Source: Lacimicrobium alkaliphilum
Lineage (GTDB): Bacteria > Pseudomonadota > Gammaproteobacteria > Enterobacterales > Alteromonadaceae
Length of the DNA stretch: 64,000 bases
Assembly: GCF_001466725.1 (NCBI RefSeq)
Contig: NZ_CP013650.1
Coordinates: 806,001-870,000 of the forward strand
Direction of reading: 5' to 3'
This document shows, piece by piece, positions 63,193 through 64,000 of this stretch. Under the pieces are notes generated by a model that was not told where the DNA came from, did not search any database, and saw only the letters and a list, made by a program, of their open reading frames with translations. The position numbers and the translations under genes are program-made. Positions within the stretch are counted from its first letter, which is position 1. Each line of letters starts with the position of its first letter.

Positions 63193-64000
63193 TTAGAAAA
63201 ATAACCAGGCTGCCGTTCCGGCTGCAAGGCAGTAGTAGAGCATGGGAAGTAAGGTATAACTGATAATCCGCCCTTCCTGTCCACTGATTCTGACGACACT
63301 CGCTGCGGCGACCACGTTTACTACGCAAATCATATTACCGGCATTGGCTCCCAGCATTTGCAAGGCCAGTATCAGGTGTTCAGGTGTTCCGCTTTGTGCT
63401 GCTACAGATTGTTGTAACGAGGCAAACATCATATTGGAAAAGGTGGCTGAGCCGGCAATAAAGGAACCGAGTGCACCGATAAAGGGCGCAAACCAGGTCC
63501 AGTGCTGGCTTAACTGACTGACCGCCAGTTGAGCAAGTTCCATCGGCATTGAAGCTAATTGTGCCTGATTATCGGATGAGTTGAGAAAGACTCTGACCAT
63601 AGGAACGGCGGCCGCAAGGGAAATGACCGCCCCTTTGAGGGTGCTGGCACTGGTTTTCATCGAATCGGCCAGTTGCGTAACGGTCAGACCCTGGAGTGCC
63701 AGGGTACTTAAGCAAGCCAGTAAAAATAGGGTTCCCGGCAGATACAGTGGTGCAACAGAGGCCGATATCTCGCTCGAGAGGATGTTATTCCATTCCAGGG
63801 TGATGGATTGCAAAAGTGTTTTTACCGGCAGTGCGTTTAGTCGTGAAATAACCAGCAGCAGGGCCACGATAAGATAAGGCGACCAGGCCCGCAATAGCCC
63901 CATTCCGGCACCGGGCTCAGAGACGCCAACAGCTTCATTCTGTTGTTTATGGTCAATAAACTGCCAGGCTATGGTTGGCAGTAGTATGCCTTTTCTGACC
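63193..64000 (-). CDS. L-lactate permease family protein, C-terminal part (cut by window edge)
   Basis: The reverse frame is open from the stop at 63193 to the window edge (269 codons). The internal ATG at 63903 is not the true start, since the frame continues upstream with QNEAVGVSEPGAGMGLLRAW. LldP-type features include GSFIAGSATFSNMMFASLQ and LQMLGANAGNMICVVNVVAAASVV. The protein is a multi-helix inner-membrane transporter for lactate or glycolate. The N-terminal half and any partner genes (lldD, lldEFG) lie beyond the window. Confidence 0.88.
   Translation of the reverse strand, partial: VRKGILLPTIAWQFIDHKQQNEAVGVSEPGAGMGLLRAWSPYLIVALLLVISRLNALPVKTLLQSITLEWNNILSSEISASVAPLYLPGTLFLLACLSTLALQGLTVTQLADSMKTSASTLKGAVISLAAAVPMVRVFLNSSDNQAQLASMPMELAQLAVSQLSQHWTWFAPFIGALGSFIAGSATFSNMMFASLQQSVAAQSGTPEHLILALQMLGANAGNMICVVNVVAAASVVRISGQEGRIISYTLLPMLYYCLAAGTAAWLFF

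Noticed and set aside
1..64000. tRNA, rRNA, riboswitch and prophage genes
   Set aside because: None was recognised by eye on either strand. A covariance-model search would be needed to exclude small RNAs.

Overview
The window reads as chromosomal DNA of a marine or saline gammaproteobacterium of the Alteromonadales (Alteromonas/Aliiglaciecola/Lacimicrobium-like). The clues are the divergent lptD/djlA pair, a complete Na+-pumping NADH:quinone reductase operon with its maturation genes, FabV as enoyl-ACP reductase, RapA-RluA, a PEP-CTERM-type TPR lipoprotein, OmpW, and a TonB-dependent maltodextrin locus with an associated tryptophan-halogenase-like flavoprotein. The genus is inference; no rRNA or tRNA gene was found to settle it.

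Layout. Positions 1-9.1 kb hold housekeeping genes: partial lptD, djlA, a periplasmic cyclophilin, rlmG, an AlkB-like dioxygenase, bolA, and a TRAP transporter operon (dctQ-dctM-dctP) whose binding protein resembles 2-oxoacid binders. A 292-bp MITE-like element follows, then fabV. From 11.1 to 18.4 kb lies nqrABCDEF-apbE-nqrM, a self-contained sodium-pump module including the flavin-attaching enzyme and the iron-site maturation factor. From 18.4 to 36.7 kb are a methyltransferase/LysR divergent pair, an AmpG-like permease, a small unknown gene, a DUF3530 gene, rluA-rapA, a PIN-PhoH ATPase, a transglutaminase-like protein, cysG, a CsdA-type DEAD-box helicase, and an orphan prsT with a 44-aa gene.

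From 36.8 to 62.5 kb is an alpha-glucan utilisation region. It holds a GH13 alpha-glucosidase, a TonB receptor followed by a halogenase-like gene, a GH13 neopullulanase-type enzyme (frameshifted in this sequence), a GH31 alpha-glucosidase, two lipoprotein GH13 amylases and an MFS sugar transporter. Unrelated genes are interspersed: a GluR0-like glutamate-receptor channel, a TetR regulator, ompW, an M14 carboxypeptidase, an S66 LD-carboxypeptidase and a CHASE4-GGDEF protein. Four copies of a 14-bp near-palindrome (TGAATACGTATGCA) lie upstream of four of the sugar genes or operons and probably mark one LacI-type regulon; its regulator is not in the window. A complete IS3-family element sits between two sugar genes. 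The window ends with a DUF3718 gene and a partial lactate permease.

Intergenic regions are unusually rich in dispersed repeats. There are about ten copies of an ACCACAGAGGCACAGAG...CTCTGTGCCTCTGTGGT element, a composite of two hairpins around TGCCCGA/TCGGGCA, and a TATAAAGCGAAGCGGAATACGGGG family. None of these looks like CRISPR. The best candidates for follow-up are the shared operator, the receptor/halogenase pairing, the glutamate-receptor-like channel, the frameshifted amylase and the repeat families.
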